Positions 1 to 11,960 of a DNA stretch of 64,000 nucleotides are shown here, piece by piece. Where the stretch lies: assembly GCA_030247885.1 (NCBI GenBank), contig JAPDRO010000016.1, positions 186,001-250,000 of the forward strand. The letters run 5' to 3'. This stretch comes from Taxawa tesnikishii (nom. ined.) (taxonomy: Eukaryota; Ascomycota; Dothideomycetes; Dothideales). The notes under the pieces were generated by a model. The model saw only the letters and a program-made list of their open reading frames with translations, was not told where the DNA came from and made no database searches. The stretch's first letter is position 1, and the number at the start of each line of letters is the position of its first letter. The translations under genes and the position numbers were made by a program.

Positions 1-537
1 CCTCCTTCTCCCAGCTCATCTTGTCCTTGCCAAAGATCTCGGCGGCTGGCTCGAAGGACTTGCGGCCCTCGGGCAGGAGACCTGTGCGCAAGATGATGGT
101 GTCTGGACCCATGACGGTCTGGTGGTGGTATGGATGGGTGGTGCAGTTAGGGCAGTAGTAGCAGTTGACGTCGTTGCCTGGTTGGGTTGTCAGCATTACT
201 CGAAACGTCAAGGATGGTGGTGAGGAAGGACGTACCGGAGTCGCCCTTGTAGGTGTAGGACTTCAGCTGGTCGCCACCCTTGGTGAACTGGAGGGCGCTC
301 TTGGGGATGATCTGGTTGAGGGTGAATGCGCCACCTCCGAGGATCTTGCAGGTGTCGCAGTGGCTGCGGAGGCGTCAGGCATGCCTTGTGTGAGAGGTGT
401 GAGAGATGGGCTTACCAGAGGATGTGCTTGGAGGTGTCAGGCTCGAGCTTGACGGTCCATTCGGTCTGGCCGCAGTGGCACTTTCCCTGGAGCAGAGTCA
501 GCTGCGTCGAATGCGCGGGCATCCTCATCAGCGGCAT
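1..537 (-). CDS. GFA / CENP-V-fold enzyme (glutathione-dependent formaldehyde-activating family), partial
   Basis: The family is zinc-binding and named after S-hydroxymethylglutathione formation, although most fungal members have no proven substrate. Three exons are visible: 416-537, 236-363 and 1-177, with introns 364-415 and 178-235 having GT..AG ends. The translation contains the zinc-ligand motifs in order: KCHCGQTEW near residue 20, then CHCDTC across the first splice, then a GGGAFTLNQI core, then CYYCPNC followed by HPYHHQTVMGP. The frame closes only when both introns are removed, which supports the model. The start at 537 is the first in-frame ATG before the Cys motif. An acceptor-like ttaccag lies just upstream, so a further 5' exon is possible. 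The C-terminus runs off the left edge of the window. Confidence 0.85.
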
Positions 538-1899
538 ACCTGGTAAGAAGTCATGTTTGCGGTCGAGTTCGTGTATGTGGTTGAGTTGGATGTACGAGAA
601 CTGGGGTGGATGTGTGTGGGATACGAGAGTAGAAAGGTGAGAAGTTATGTGGCTTATTTGAAGTTTACCCCTCCATGCGTTCGAGGTCGTGGTTTCCGTT
701 TCTGGAAGTGGGGGTTGACGCTCCCCGTTTGTGCGTCAGGGACACAGCTTCGAGAACTCACACATCTCAGCAATTCTCCCAGACAACTGTTAGTACTGCA
801 TCGTACGAAACAACCTCATCCAACACCGACGTGCTTGCAATTGCGCTGCTCGCCACCACCACCACCTCCTCCTCCTCTCGCACTCAGCATTACCGGTCTC
901 GCGAAACTCTCGTCAATCACGACCGCTCCGGAATTGGTAGGCCGTAGAGCAGCGACACGGCGTTGTGACGGTCTCGATGCGGTCATGTTTGGCCCTCTCT
1001 CTCACAGCATCTGCAGTGTAATTCCAAATCTCAGGCGCTGGATCTGCCGCCGCTCAGACAAGCTTCATGCCGGTTGTGCGAATCAACAAATCAACAAACG
1101 CCGAATAGACCGCGTGACGTATGTGGACCAGATAACTCCACGGTAGACCATCTCTATTTGCTCGAAGGACGCACGGTGGAAGGCCGTAAAGTGTTCCTTG
1201 GTGCGCAAGGAAGAGGTCCAGAACCCAGCAGCGTGTCTCTGCCTGCAACGTGGATGCAAGGAAACACGAGACTTCCAGCAACCAGGTCTTGACGCATTCC
1301 AACCGCTGCACCGATCTCGGCTGTGAGTCTGGACGTTCGAAGGCCACCGTTTCGGTTATTTGACGGACACCGAACCACGAGACTCGCTCCTGTCCTGTTT
1401 GCTAGATTGCAACCGGGCCCCGTATTTTTGGTATAAGGGGTTGCACAGATCAACTGTCAGCTCAAGGGGACGAGAATTCCAGAGCGCTGTCGTTGTGCTG
1501 ACACTGGAGCGTCTCATCCGCGCTTTAACAAAACCAAGGGCGTTGCATTACGGCCTACAGAAGGTCGCTTACGCAGTTCAAAGTGTTGGAATTGGGAGAG
1601 TGTGAACAGGGTCCGTCCGGCTCTGCGAGCTCGTTATAAGCTCATCAGAAGAACGTAAGTCAGAATCACTAATCCATCAGGGTGATTATCTCTCTCCACT
1701 GTTTTCCTCCCCACTACGGAAACAGATGCATGCAGAGTGATTCATTCACTTTCAACATTTCCTTCATTCTGACTACAATCCAATTTTGTTCGTTTCAGGA
1801 TCTATCATCCTCAGACACCTGAGCGCCTAGCAACTGATTCCCGGATATCCTGGGCAGCCAAAAGCAGCACTCGAAAAACAGATCTCGAAGGAAAGTCGA
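538..1899. other. intergenic, no gene seen
   Basis: Only short overlapping open frames in all six frames; none shows a domain or plausible splicing. It includes the upstream region of the GFA-type gene and the 3' flank of the amidase. Confidence 0.5.
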
Positions 1900-3693
1900 T
1901 CATGGCACCTGCAAGAGCTCATACTTCTCTCCCGCCTCCCACAACGCGTTCTCAATCCTCTGCATCACAGCAAGAACCTTCTCCTCTTCCAATCTCCGTC
2001 CCACGACCTGAATCGCCACCGGCAAACCTGCCATTTTCTGGGCGTCGTACAACTTGTACGCACCCTGCGCGACTCCATTCAGCTTCTTCAAGCTAAAGCC
2101 AGTCGACAGAGCATCTTTCGCCGGATCAACATGCGTGACTGGAATAATCCCGCACGTGTAATCCAAAAGGTTGAACAAGAAGGTATACCCACAGCTAGCG
2201 ACGGCATCATACATGCCACCATGCGGCACGGCCGGCGTCGCATTCGGTGGCGTGAGCAAGACATCCATCTCGCCGTCCTCTCCACCCATGGCGTTCAGCT
2301 GGCTCCACCACTCGAACCATACCGCCTTAAAGGCCTCGCGCTTGGCGACGAGTTTCCAATTCTCGAGGGCCGTCTTGGCGTGCATGCCGCGAAGCAGACC
2401 GGCCCAGATGGGATCTCGTCGGATATGGCGTACGTACAGGTACCAGAGGTATTTGATGGGACGGGGAAGCGACATGTAGAAGGTGAGTTGGGCGGCGCCG
2501 GGATCGGTACGCTCGCCTGTACGGAAAAAGCTGCGGAACATCTGCGTGCCGTCTGCGTTCAGTAGTTGGGATGCGATGACAAGGGCGTCGTAGGGTGAGA
2601 AGGGTGCTGGTGGCGGGATTACGTCGAACACCTCATGGCCTTGGGACTGGAGCGCTGCGACGGTGGTCTGCAGTGCGCGAGCGCAGGCAGGAGCCGGATC
2701 GACGACGCCGTCTGTTCGCAAGACGCCAATGCGGAGCTTCTTCTTTTCCGAGTATTGTTGCTCAACTTCTGGTCGCCAGGCGAGAGGGTGTACAGTGTAG
2801 TCGTACTTCCAAGGCTGCATCTGGATGAAGGAGCGGGTGAAGTACTGGAGATCGAGTAAGGTGCGAGCCATGGGGCTGAAGACGCTAGGAATACCTTCCT
2901 GGCCTGGCATCGACGTATCTATACCTGACTTGGGCCAACGTCCAATCGAGCAGCGGAGCGAGTAGCATCCGGAGAAGTGTGCAGGAGCACGAACGGAACC
3001 AGCAACATCAGAGCCGATGCCGATCCTCGAACCACCGAAGGCGAGAATGGCACCTTCACCGCCCGTACTGCCACCAGGAGAATAATCCTTGTTGTGCGGA
3101 TTCGTACAGCGGCCCCAGAGATCGTTGGTCGACTCGAAGGACAACAGCGTGATGGGCAGCGCCGTCTTTACGAACGGGATTGCACCGGCGTCTTTCAGCA
3201 GACGTGCAATCGCACCATCGACCTTGTATGGCTTCCCAACCTTGCCCGAGTACCCCACACTCGTATCGAAGCCCTCGCATACGATCGAGTCTTTCAGCGA
3301 GACCGGTATTCCCGCGAGCGGACCTTGCAAGTTGACAGACCCGTTCGTAGCCCACTGTTCGGCTTTGGAGATCATGACTTCGGTGAGGCAGTTGGTCGCT
3401 TTGTGCGCCTCCACTGCCGCCTTTCCGTACGCGCGCAGGATGTCGGTCGGGGACTTGACTCGCTTGTGTACATCCGACACCAGCTGGTCTATGGGCGCGT
3501 TGAGGATCTCTCTTTCGGCGGACGTCAAGGGAAACGTGTACGGTTGTGGGAGGGTCGCGATGCGAGAGGCGCGCTCGTCCTGCTTCCATTTGCTGGATGT
3601 CGGTTAGTGACCTGACTTGCCATGGAATGCGGAGTTTGAGGGTAGGGAAGCATACCAGTCGCGCTGATGCGCGAAGTAGTCCATCGGCCACAT
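1900..3693 (-). CDS. amidase (amidase-signature family, acetamidase-like)
   Basis: Hydrolyses a carboxamide to acid plus ammonia; the exact substrate cannot be read from sequence. Two exons, 3656-3693 and 1900-3592, flank a 63-bp intron with a ctaac branch site, giving 576 residues, a normal length for fungal amidases. The Ser-cisSer-Lys triad is complete: Lys in PVSLKDSI (about 113), cis-Ser in GGSTGGEG (about 188) and the nucleophile Ser in SDVAGSVRAP (about 212), with canonical spacing of 75 and 24 residues. The start at 3693 (MWPMDYFAHQRD) is the first ATG after an in-frame stop; the ATG at 3684 is an alternative. There is no signal peptide, so it is probably cytosolic. The frame is intact, unlike several neighbours. 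Confidence 0.9.
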
Positions 3694-4059
3694 TTTGCAC
3701 TCTGCAACTCTCCCACAGTTTCTGCGAGCTCTTCAGAAGAAGCCAGGGGAAGGGAGGACGAGAGAGAGCGGAGCTCGCGTCGTTTATCTCCACGGTTTAT
3801 CTCTCCGACACATGATGAATGCGGGGAAGGAAGTACTCGCATCCACTTGCCTTATTGAGCTGCTGCCGGCGATAAGCGTCTGTAGCGGGCGAGCTTCTTG
3901 TCCGAGGTCATCGTCGATTCTGATTGTGACAATGTTTTGTCTGCTGCACTACATGGTACAACTCAACAACGTTCTCCGGGTTTCTACGCTGGTTGTGTCT
4001 TTTGCACTGTCAGTACTACTGGAAATTTGGACGCGTAGTGTTTCTGCTCGCATGGTGGT

Positions 4060-4614
4060 TTGTTTTGGATCGGCAATGCAGGGTCTGCGAGGGTTCGCCG
4101 AGACGATTCCGATATGAAGGCTATATACCGCCGAACCCTTGGCGTTAATCGAACGCTGTCGATGGAAATCGCAGCGTTCAAGAAGCTCGATGAAGATCCC
4201 GTGTCGCTCTACGACGCCTGGAAAGAGCACACTTTGGACATCATGCACGGGAAAGCTGGCAACATTGGAGCCTACAAAGGCTATCCCGTTCCGGCAGCCA
4301 TGCGTGATCGAGGGTTTATCCATACAGTCAACAGCCGCGCCGGACTTACTGCTTCGAGAACACGTGAAGGCGACCTCATCTGCATACTTGGTAACGGCAT
4401 TGTTCCATACGTGCTACGTTGGAGCAACAGAGCTGGAGCTGCTATATCTATAGGAGAAGCTTACGTTGACGGACCGATGTACGGTGAGGTTTCGAATCTG
4501 CAAAGTCGGGAGCTGGTTGACCCTTCAGGCTATGTCCATTGTGTCAAACCACATGTTACTCTGATACGCGAATGTTATGCCATTTCTGGTGGAGCGATTG
4601 AGGCTATCGTGTAA
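4060..4614 (+). pseudogene. C-terminal remnant of a HET-domain (heterokaryon incompatibility) protein
   Basis: The open frame holds about 184 residues resembling the tail of fungal HET proteins, which mediate vegetative incompatibility. Visible features are a GDLICILG strand, a VPYVLR strand and the closing GEAYVDGPMYGE, matching the usual GD.I..L....P.VLR....GE.YV.G.M.GE pattern at the end of these 600-700-residue proteins. The N-terminal HET domain that should precede it was not found upstream. It is therefore either a truncated copy or the last exon of a degraded gene. The family call rests on the tail motif only. Confidence 0.5.
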
Positions 4615-5634
4615 CTGCAGCATTTGCTGTTATGCAAGTCAAGTACGGCTGCTAAGGCCATGCTCTATCACCGTACAGGTCGTATAGTGCTGTTCATGTA
4701 TCTTGGACATGTGATATCGTTATGTACCCGCCCAGTCGTACTATTACCGTGCCTAAGGGATATATTGTGTGCTTGTGCCTGTTTGCTGTCATCTGGATTA
4801 GCACGCCAGATGCAGGGGTCCGCCAAGACATTGCTGCACCTAGGTATACTAATGGAGCCGCTGCCCCTTGCGAGACATCACCAACCGCGCACCACGTCTC
4901 TTCCGCCCTGAGTCAAGGCAGGTCATCAAACAGCTGAGATTGTTCACCTTCAAACCAGATGTAAAGCCATGACAAGTCCTCTGAGAGTCTCATAGCTTTT
5001 CCCGGAATAGAGGCGCCCGGAAGAGCCACGAAACATCCGCGAACGCATCGCTCGCCTCGAGCAGAGTCCATCAGAAGTCTCGTGCAGAAGTAGGCTCGAC
5101 CTTTCCAAGGTTAAGGCAATCTGTATCTTTTTGTTCCAAGATGTCGGCAGCATGAGTGGCTGCTGCACTGTCAAAGCTCCAAGTACTTATGTTAAGCGCC
5201 TGGCTTGCGGAAGCAAGCCGACTTGCGCCATTGGCTCTCACAGCGCATGCCAAAGAGACCATGAAACCTCAACTGCTTTGGACCTGGATAGAATAGAAAC
5301 CTCGAAATAGTAACAAGTAAATCGAACATTGATGATCGCTCAAGACACGAAGGTACTTAAGACAGTGACTCCATCTCACCGAGTACTGTCTCAGCAGCAT
5401 CAGCGCAACACTACAACACAATCACGAGTTTCCTTTGAGTATTTCCTAGCTTTTCTCTTCTTTTTTTATTTCCTTGAGTTCTCTGGGCTTTCTTCTGGGA
5501 TAATCTGCTCTTTCCCTGACACATTACTCTCTCGATATCCGCCGGCAGATATCTGAACCTTCGACTCTTTAGATCAAGAACCACCAAAGCTCTTTTTCAC
5601 CAGTCTCCGAACTACACCCTACACCACACCCAAA
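4615..5634. other. intergenic; promoter and leader of the MARVEL gene at its right end
   Basis: No supported gene. The last 200 bp are rich in C/T and CA-rich leader sequence typical of a fungal 5' UTR. A 75-codon open frame at 5329-5556 is low-complexity and not supported. Confidence 0.45.
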
Positions 5635-6350
5635 ATGCCTGTCCCAAGCTACGGTGCTGAGCCTCTCAGCAAGACCTTCCTCATCGTCCGCGCCCTCTCG
5701 GCTGTGGCAATGATCGGAATCATCGGCATGACCGCCAACTTCGTCTCCGAAATCGTCTCTTCAGGCGTTGAGGCACCAAAAGAGATCGTCGGCACTCTGA
5801 GTGTGGTATGTCCTGTCCAGAGCCCATTCACACCGTGAAAAATCTGCTTACAACATCTGCAGACGTGCATCGCAGCCCTCTACTGCCTGATCAGCATCCC
5901 CTTCTACTACGCCCAAGCCAACCTCGGCCTCTTTGTCATGGGCATAATCGACTCGCTGCTCCTCCTCGCCTTCGTTGTCGTCTCCGTCGTTCTCGGCAAG
6001 CCGCTCAGCTTCCTCAACTGTATGGCTCTTCCCAACGTCTCTGCGACGGCAGATGCGCAGGGTGCCGCTGCGTTTGTGAACAGTCTCACTACCAATCTGG
6101 GCAAGAGTGGATCGACCCTCGGGTACTGGGTTTGGGCCAACAGCACCAGGGTCAACTGCTTCGAGACGAAGGCCATCTGGGGGCTCTGCATTGCTTTGTG
6201 GTAAGCTGGGGATACTACAACGAACGTGCTAGACATGGAGTAGGCTAACCAATCTGCAGCATTCTGTTCACCTGCTCCTGCATTCTTCTGCCCACTTTGT
6301 GGTATAAGAGCAAGCGCGCTGGACTTATCCCAGCCAAGGGCGAGGCGTAA
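5635..6350 (+). CDS. MARVEL-like four-helix membrane protein
   Basis: Three exons (5635-5805, 5863-6200, 6260-6350) with introns of 57 and 59 bp join into a 199-residue protein. Four hydrophobic segments are visible: around LIVRALSAVAMIGIIGM, the start of exon 2 (CIAALYCLISIPFYYA), GIIDSLLLLAFVVVSVV, and one spanning the last splice (GLCIAL-CILFTCSCILL). The long loop before helix 4 carries NVS and NST glycosylation sequons and two cysteines, as in fungal MARVEL proteins, which act in plasma-membrane or vesicle organisation. The short tail is basic. The start has an adenine-rich ccaaaATG context. The fold is inferred from helix layout and length; no specific partner can be named. Confidence 0.75.
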
Positions 6351-7019
6351 GCCTACCACCTCGCAGGACGACACGGAGGACGGCGGCTGCGAAGGAAGCA
6401 ACCATTTCGGCGCCATGCGCTCGGTACAAAACTGTGCTCGTATGCGTCTGCGACTGCATTTCTCGGAGTTCGGAGTTTCTCTTCCTTCCCGTCTTTCGCC
6501 TAATATTCTTTGAAAGACACAAAATGCCTAATATAAGGGGAAAAATTCATTTGGCGCTCGTAGCTGCCATTTCTTCTAGCCTTCTCTCGCATTTCTCTCC
6601 TCTTCTGTCTCCGTACATCCTTGGTAAAGCGTTCACTTTTACTCGATCGAGTCGAGTAAAGCGGACGAGGCCGAAAGCCGCAGCCTTTTTCTTATTGGTC
6701 GGAGGCTTATCTGAGCTGTGGCCTGCTGCAAGCAGAAAATTGCCCTGAGAACCTTGCCGGCAAAGACCCTGCAGGAGCTCTTGAGGTCACTGTGAGAGCT
6801 CAGATAAGTCTTCTATTTCTTTGTCTGCGACACCTTCTCCCTCCTCAGTACCCCATCCCTCGTGAATCGTTGCAAACGTTTGGAGCAGCAGATGTGCAAA
6901 ACTGCTCACGGGGACCGTTTGAACCTTTTCCTTCCCCACACGCGTCATCCCGCCCAGATACCGAACGCAGATTGCGGGGTGCTGAAAGCCTATTCCACCA
7001 CCTGCCGCTGCTGGGAACT
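6351..7019. other. intergenic between MARVEL and MFS genes
   Basis: No gene seen. The MFS frame is open upstream to about 6792, but the first residues that look like a natural N-terminus start at 7020. Confidence 0.4.
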
Positions 7020-8821
7020 ATGACACTCTACGAGCGCCGCTCAAGCATGGAGTCCTGGGATCGAGACCGATGGCGCGACCAATCGCCGACTGGCTCGCAG
7101 CGCAGAAAGCTCTCGTTCAACCCCGTCGGGACGTGGGTTCCTCCCAACGTTCAGGAAGAACCGGTAGCTGCGTTTGAGGTCAGCAGGGCGAAAAGGATTG
7201 CACAGGTTGCTGTTGCTGTCGTGTATTGTTTGCTGGCGGCGGGTGTGGTGTTTGGGTACGCGGCGATTAAACCGGTGTTGATCGAAGAGGGGTTTATCGG
7301 GACAAGTGCACCAAGGAGGAGCTGGACAGTGGGGTTTGGGTGTGCTACGAGCAGGAGTTGAGGTAGGTTGGAGTCCTCCGTAACGGAATATCCGAGTGTT
7401 GGGGGTTTGCGACAAGGTTGCTGATGGTGTGACTGTGCAGGCTGAACTTCATGTTCACGGTCGCGGCCGTCTCTACAAACGTCTGCGCACTCCCTGTGGG
7501 CACGATCCTCGACCGCTACGGCCCTCGCATTGCCGGCATAATCGGCTGCTTCTTCCTTTTCGTCGGTGCCTTGCTCTTCGCCTTCGCTTTCGACTTGCGC
7601 AACCACTTCGACGCTTACATCCCCGGCTACCTCTTCCTTGCTCTCGGGGTCCCTTCGTCTTCATCTCCTCCTTCCAGCTCTCAAACACCTTCCCCAAGCA
7701 ATCCGGTTTGATCCTAGCCCTGCTGACAGGCGCATTTGATACCTCATCCGCCGTCTTCCTCCTCTACCGCCTCGTCTACGAAGCCTCGGACCGCACCTTC
7801 TGGCCCAAAAGTTCTTCCTCGTCTACCTGATCGTGCCGGCCTTCATCCTCCTAGCCCAGGTCTTCCTCATGCCCGCCCAGTCCTACAAAACCGTCGGCGA
7901 GCTCGTCAGACGGGCTGAAGACCCACTGACGGATGACGACGCTAGCGCTATCTCAGATGAGGATAGACGCCAGGCCGTCCTTGCGGCTCGTCGCCAGCAC
8001 CGCGACAGCATCGTCGAGCAGACCGAGGCGCTCCTCGGCTCGAAATCCGGCGAAGCGCAGGCGGCGCAGGAGGAGCAGAAGCAGAAACAGAGCGGCGTCT
8101 GGGGCGCGCTGCACGGCCGGTCCGCCATGCAGCAGATCGCGACGCCGTGGTTCGTGCTCATCACGCTGTTCACGGTCGTGCAGATGACTCGGATCAACTA
8201 CTTCGTCGCCACCATCCGCACCCAGTACGCCGAGCTCCTGCACAGCTACCCCGCCGCCGTCCGCGTCAACGACTTCTTCGACGTCGCGCTCCCGCTCGGC
8301 GGCGTCGTTGCGGTCCCCTTCATCGGCCTCGTGCTCGACCACACCAGCACCGTGTTCGTGCTCGCGCTGCTCGTCGCCATCGCCACCGCCATCGGCGCTC
8401 TGGGCTGCGTGCCGGCCGAGTGGGCCGCGTACGCCAACATATGTCTGTTCGTCGTCTACCGCCCGCTCTACTACACCGCCGTCTCCGACTACAGCGCAAA
8501 GTCTTCGGCTTCGCGACGTTCGGGAAGGTCTACGGCCTCATCATCTGCCTCGCCGGTCTGTGTAACTTCTCCCAGGCCGGGCTGGACGCGCTTACGCATA
8601 GAACGTTTGGAAATGATCCCGTGCCGGTTAATGCCCTGTTGTTGGGCACTGCGGCTGTGGTGGGTGTGGCGCTCGTTGGCTATGTGTGGAGGCAGAGTAG
8701 GGGGATGGAGAGGGAGAGGTTGGAGACCGAGGCCGAAGCCGCGAGGGAGGTGTTGATTCCGGGCGCGGATGAGGAGGAAGTGGAGAGACCGCACGGGCAT
8801 CAGACGTACGGCACGGCGTGA
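7020..8821 (+). CDS. FMP42: Fmp42-like MFS transporter (SLC43-type), frame interrupted by homopolymer slips
   Basis: Major-facilitator membrane protein of the fungal Fmp42 group; substrate not established, and the animal relatives (SLC43) carry neutral amino acids. A 78-bp intron (7363-7440) separates the first helix region (AQVAVAVVYCLLAAGVVFGY) from the rest. Recognisable segments are TILDRYGPRIAGIIG (the loop 2-3 MFS motif), the region ending YLFLALGGPFVFISSFQLS, GLILALLTGAFDTSSAVF, a long hydrophilic loop near 7900-8100 and a second six-helix half. The coding frame slips at four places: G run 7289-7292, G run 7646-7649, A run 7807-7810 and A run 8498-8500. Each is explained by one missing base in the run. 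The gene is more likely intact in the organism than dead. Confidence 0.8.
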
Positions 8822-8970
8822 TGCGCACGCTAAGGGGAGGGACGGGGTTGATGGGTGTACGTAAGGGGTCATGACTCGAATGTATGTATGCTAATGGGTC
8901 TTTCTATGGAAGCTAACGAGACCCCCTCACGGGACTTCTTTGCCTTTTTCTCCAGCCGCGCTCACGCTTC

Positions 8971-10098
8971 TCAAGCGGCTAGGGGCTTGCTGTAAAACTC
9001 GACCTCTGGGAATGCAGCGGTCGCGCCCTGCAAGATCTTCGGCACGCCTTCTCCGAATGAGAATCTGAAGAACGCATCCACATAAGTCGCCAATATGACC
9101 AACGCTCTCCTGCCGTCCAGTCCTCCGACGAGAGCACTGGCGCCCGGCACGGCAGCAAGGCCCGTGAGATCAGCGACCAGCGGTGCGTCCGAGAAGGTGA
9201 GGTGCACGGAGTCCGTCAGCGTCAACTCGAGTTTGTTCGACCTGTTGGGGCTGTTCTGCAAGAACTCGGCCCACGACGGCACGCTCGAGGCGTTGTCGCC
9301 CACGCGGCCCCAGAGCAGGAACGGACGAGCAAGACCGGTCTGAACGACGGAGCCGTACATGGTGCCGTCGAAGTTCACGCCGCCCTTGAACGAGGCGTCT
9401 GAGGTCATGACCTGTGCCGATGCGGCACCGCCGAATGAGTGGCCCCAGACGGCCATGCGCCATCTGTCGACTTTGACGGAGCAGGGGAGGAGGTCTCCCG
9501 CAAGTGCGCGCTGCTTGACCAGCGTGATGTCCGCCGTTCGGTTGGCGAGGTTGGACAGCAGCTGCGCGTCCGTGTCCGCCGTCAGATTCGTCGTCGTCAC
9601 GTACGACCCGTCGGGGTACTCGATGATCGCGGCCTGTCCGGGGTCGTCCAGTGTGATGACGATGTAGCCACGGCTGGCGAGCTCCTCGGCGAGTGCGCTG
9701 TAGATCTGTCGCACCGCGCCCGCGCCGGACGAGAGGATCGTGAGCGGCCATCGTCGGGTTTGATGCTCTTCCGCGTACGACGAGGAGTTGCAAACCTGCA
9801 GGTCCAGAGAGGTGAACGTGTCGTTGGGGATGGGGAATCCGTATTCAGCGCCGTAGGCTTGCGCGATGGACTCCGCTGTCAAGGTCGGCATGTATGGTAC
9901 GAGGTAGGGGATACAGCTCGAGCGCAGGCCAATGGGGTAATATGTTGTTGTCATGACGCGCCACGGCTGCCCCATGTATGTTCGGGAGTTATCGGTGACT
10001 TCGTTAATGATGCTGTGAACGGCATACGTCTCGTTGGGCTGGTAGACTGTCACCGCCGCGGCGACCGGTATGACGAGTGGCAGGAATGACAGCAGCAT
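8971..10098 (-). CDS. secreted PAF-acetylhydrolase-like / alpha-beta hydrolase lipase
   Basis: A single 375-residue exon. Residues 1-15 (MLLSFLPLVIPVAAA) form a cleavable signal peptide and at least seven N-x-S/T sequons follow, so it is probably secreted. The nucleophile elbow GHSFGG places the catalytic Ser at 221. Candidate acid and base are Asp 244 (NFDG) and His 299 (DSVHLTFSD), the spacing seen in platelet-activating-factor acetylhydrolase II. The strand preceding the elbow, GYIVITLDDPGQAAIIEYPDG, fits the same family with a Gly-Gln change where many members have Tyr-Asp. Its biological substrate in fungi is unknown: a short-chain phospholipid or ester is inferred. The reading frame is intact. 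Confidence 0.82.
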   Translation of the reverse strand: MLLSFLPLVIPVAAAVTVYQPNETYAVHSIINEVTDNSRTYMGQPWRVMTTTYYPIGLRSSCIPYLVPYMPTLTAESIAQAYGAEYGFPIPNDTFTSLDLQVCNSSSYAEEHQTRRWPLTILSSGAGAVRQIYSALAEELASRGYIVITLDDPGQAAIIEYPDGSYVTTTNLTADTDAQLLSNLANRTADITLVKQRALAGDLLPCSVKVDRWRMAVWGHSFGGAASAQVMTSDASFKGGVNFDGTMYGSVVQTGLARPFLLWGRVGDNASSVPSWAEFLQNSPNRSNKLELTLTDSVHLTFSDAPLVADLTGLAAVPGASALVGGLDGRRALVILATYVDAFFRFSFGEGVPKILQGATAAFPEVEFYSKPLAA

Positions 10099-10853
10099 GG
10101 TAATTCTTGCCTGACGAGACTGAGGTTGAGGAGACGATGGAGAGAAGCAGGAATCTTTGGTGCGAGGTGACAGACGGGCACCCCGTATTAATGGTAGGCT
10201 CCAGCGGGGTTATGCAGCATCAACCCCGAGCTATCCCTGTAAACCACGCGGAAAGGATTGGCCTGACATGCGTGGATAGAGCCTAGCGCTATGCAGGAGC
10301 CGTGCTAACTAAAGCTTCAATTGAAGATAAAGGTTTCGAGTCTTTGCATAGGATGATTTTTACCAAAATTTATAGTATGTATAACACGATAGCTCCAAAT
10401 ACAACGAGTCTTTTGATAGCATTTGTGAGGTGAGACAACGTACATGCGTTACGCAAACTGCGATAAACCTCCCTACATTACGTGTAGTCTTTAGGGTGTT
10501 TGATTACCACGCTAGACCAAGAACTTTTAAGAACGCATGCGTGGAACGCCTTATATGGGATCCTGCCACGAGCAAGACTATACACGTAATGCCAAGCGGT
10601 CGGTACAGACAAGAGCAGGCTCTCACTGACATTGCTAAACATCCACTTGTAGCTCTTCGGTGCAGCCTGGACGTCTCCCGTCCCTTGCGGCTGCTCACAT
10701 AACTTGCACAGAGCCGATTCCGCAAAAGGAATCAGCACAGGCACGCAACGAAGCAGCACCGTTGAGAGGTGACGTGGGCGCTTTTCACGGTGTTTCCAGA
10801 TCTGAATCCTGTACTATTACAATGTTGAACGGCGTAGTCGCGTGATTGAAACG
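10099..10853. other. intergenic, AT-richer stretch
   Basis: No gene recognised. It contains the promoter of the lipase at its left and an AT-rich patch around 10310-10410; the remaining open frames are short and overlapping. Confidence 0.4.
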
Positions 10854-11960
10854 TCAAAAGGGATCATGATCGTAATTTAAACGATGTTGTTGACGGATGA
10901 CGTCGACGCCACGCTGCAACTGCTGCTGGAAGAGAACAGCCTCTGGCTTTTCGTACCTTAGTTCTTCTGTCAGTTGTTGATGGAGCTCTTGTGGGAGAAC
11001 CACCCTTCCATATCGGCCGCCTGTTGAGCACTTCAACCGACTCAAGACAAGAGAGCTCAAATACCGCAGAGTTGGCAGAACGTTTGGAACCTGCGTCCAA
11101 TGGCCAAGTGTAATTTCGACTTCGTCAGGGCTTAGTCGACGCAACGATGCACGGTGTCTGGATAGGAGATCAGCGAGTTTGTCCGCATGCACGCAAGAAC
11201 GATCTAACTCGAGCGTTCCGAGTGCTTGACCGGACAATTTATCTGCAAGGACATTGGGTGCAATCGTGTAATAGTCAGTCCAGCCAGCCATCTAATACCA
11301 TCCCCAGTGAGAGAAGGATACACAGGATTTTCAATCGTCAGAAGCCAAAAGGAATTCTTGGACTGTTATTTCCATCTCTTCCGGACCTCGAAAGCAATCA
11401 AGTTGGCCAGAGGTGGCTGTACTGGCGTCGAAAACCTCGATGTCAATAGCTTCTTCGACGGTCAAATGGGATGACATTGCAACAGATCTCGCACGAGCGC
11501 CGCTACGCACAATTGCTTCCAGAAGTGTTTTGAACCTATGACTTACACCGATTGCTGGCGTATGGAATGTGACGTTCTGCCAAGTAGACTGGCTCCAGGC
11601 ATGTAGAGCCCAACCCATCCAGGTATTCCCTGCCACTTCGAATCGGTCTCCGATCGGCCGTATGGATATCGATGGGATTCTGATGTTTGTGGGTGCATTG
11701 TTGCACCCTTTTGAAGAACATGGTGGAGAGTTTGACAGACCATCACTGTCGCTGGAATTAGCGGAACGCCTTGGACAAATTTCGGTACGTGTTGTAGCTG
11801 TCCGTGATCTCATCCTTCAATCGCGGCCAACTGTCCCGGCAATAAATCTTCCTACTGCGGTCCGTCGCCTCGCAGTCATCGTCGGAATAGTACTGGTCTA
11901 TGACCGGTGGTCAGCACTCATAACACAATCGTCATCAAGGACGCCGGAGCCGACAAATTC
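10854..11960 (-). pseudogene. F-box/LRR-like fungal protein, frame broken in this sequence
   Basis: Three adjacent minus-strand frames together read like one Dothideomycete-type F-box-associated protein. Near 11760-11900 is SWPRLKDEITDSYNTY, the usual 'DEI..SY..Y' helix. At 11331-11813 come RFEVAGNTWMGWALHAWSQ and a TLLEAIVRSGARARSV segment. At 10854-11291 comes the leucine-rich tail with HADKLADLLSRHRASLRRL and WTQVPNVLPTLRYLSSL. No F-box itself is visible upstream. The pieces lie in different frames, and I could not place introns that join them cleanly; frame slips in short runs, as elsewhere in this window, or real decay would both explain it. Function would be substrate selection for SCF ubiquitin ligase if an F-box exists, which is not shown here. 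Confidence 0.42.

Noticed and set aside
7020-8821. Calling the Fmp42-like gene a pseudogene because of four frame breaks
   Set aside because: Every break is a one-base shortage in a homopolymer, and the same pattern is seen in unrelated genes, so assembly error is the simpler reading.
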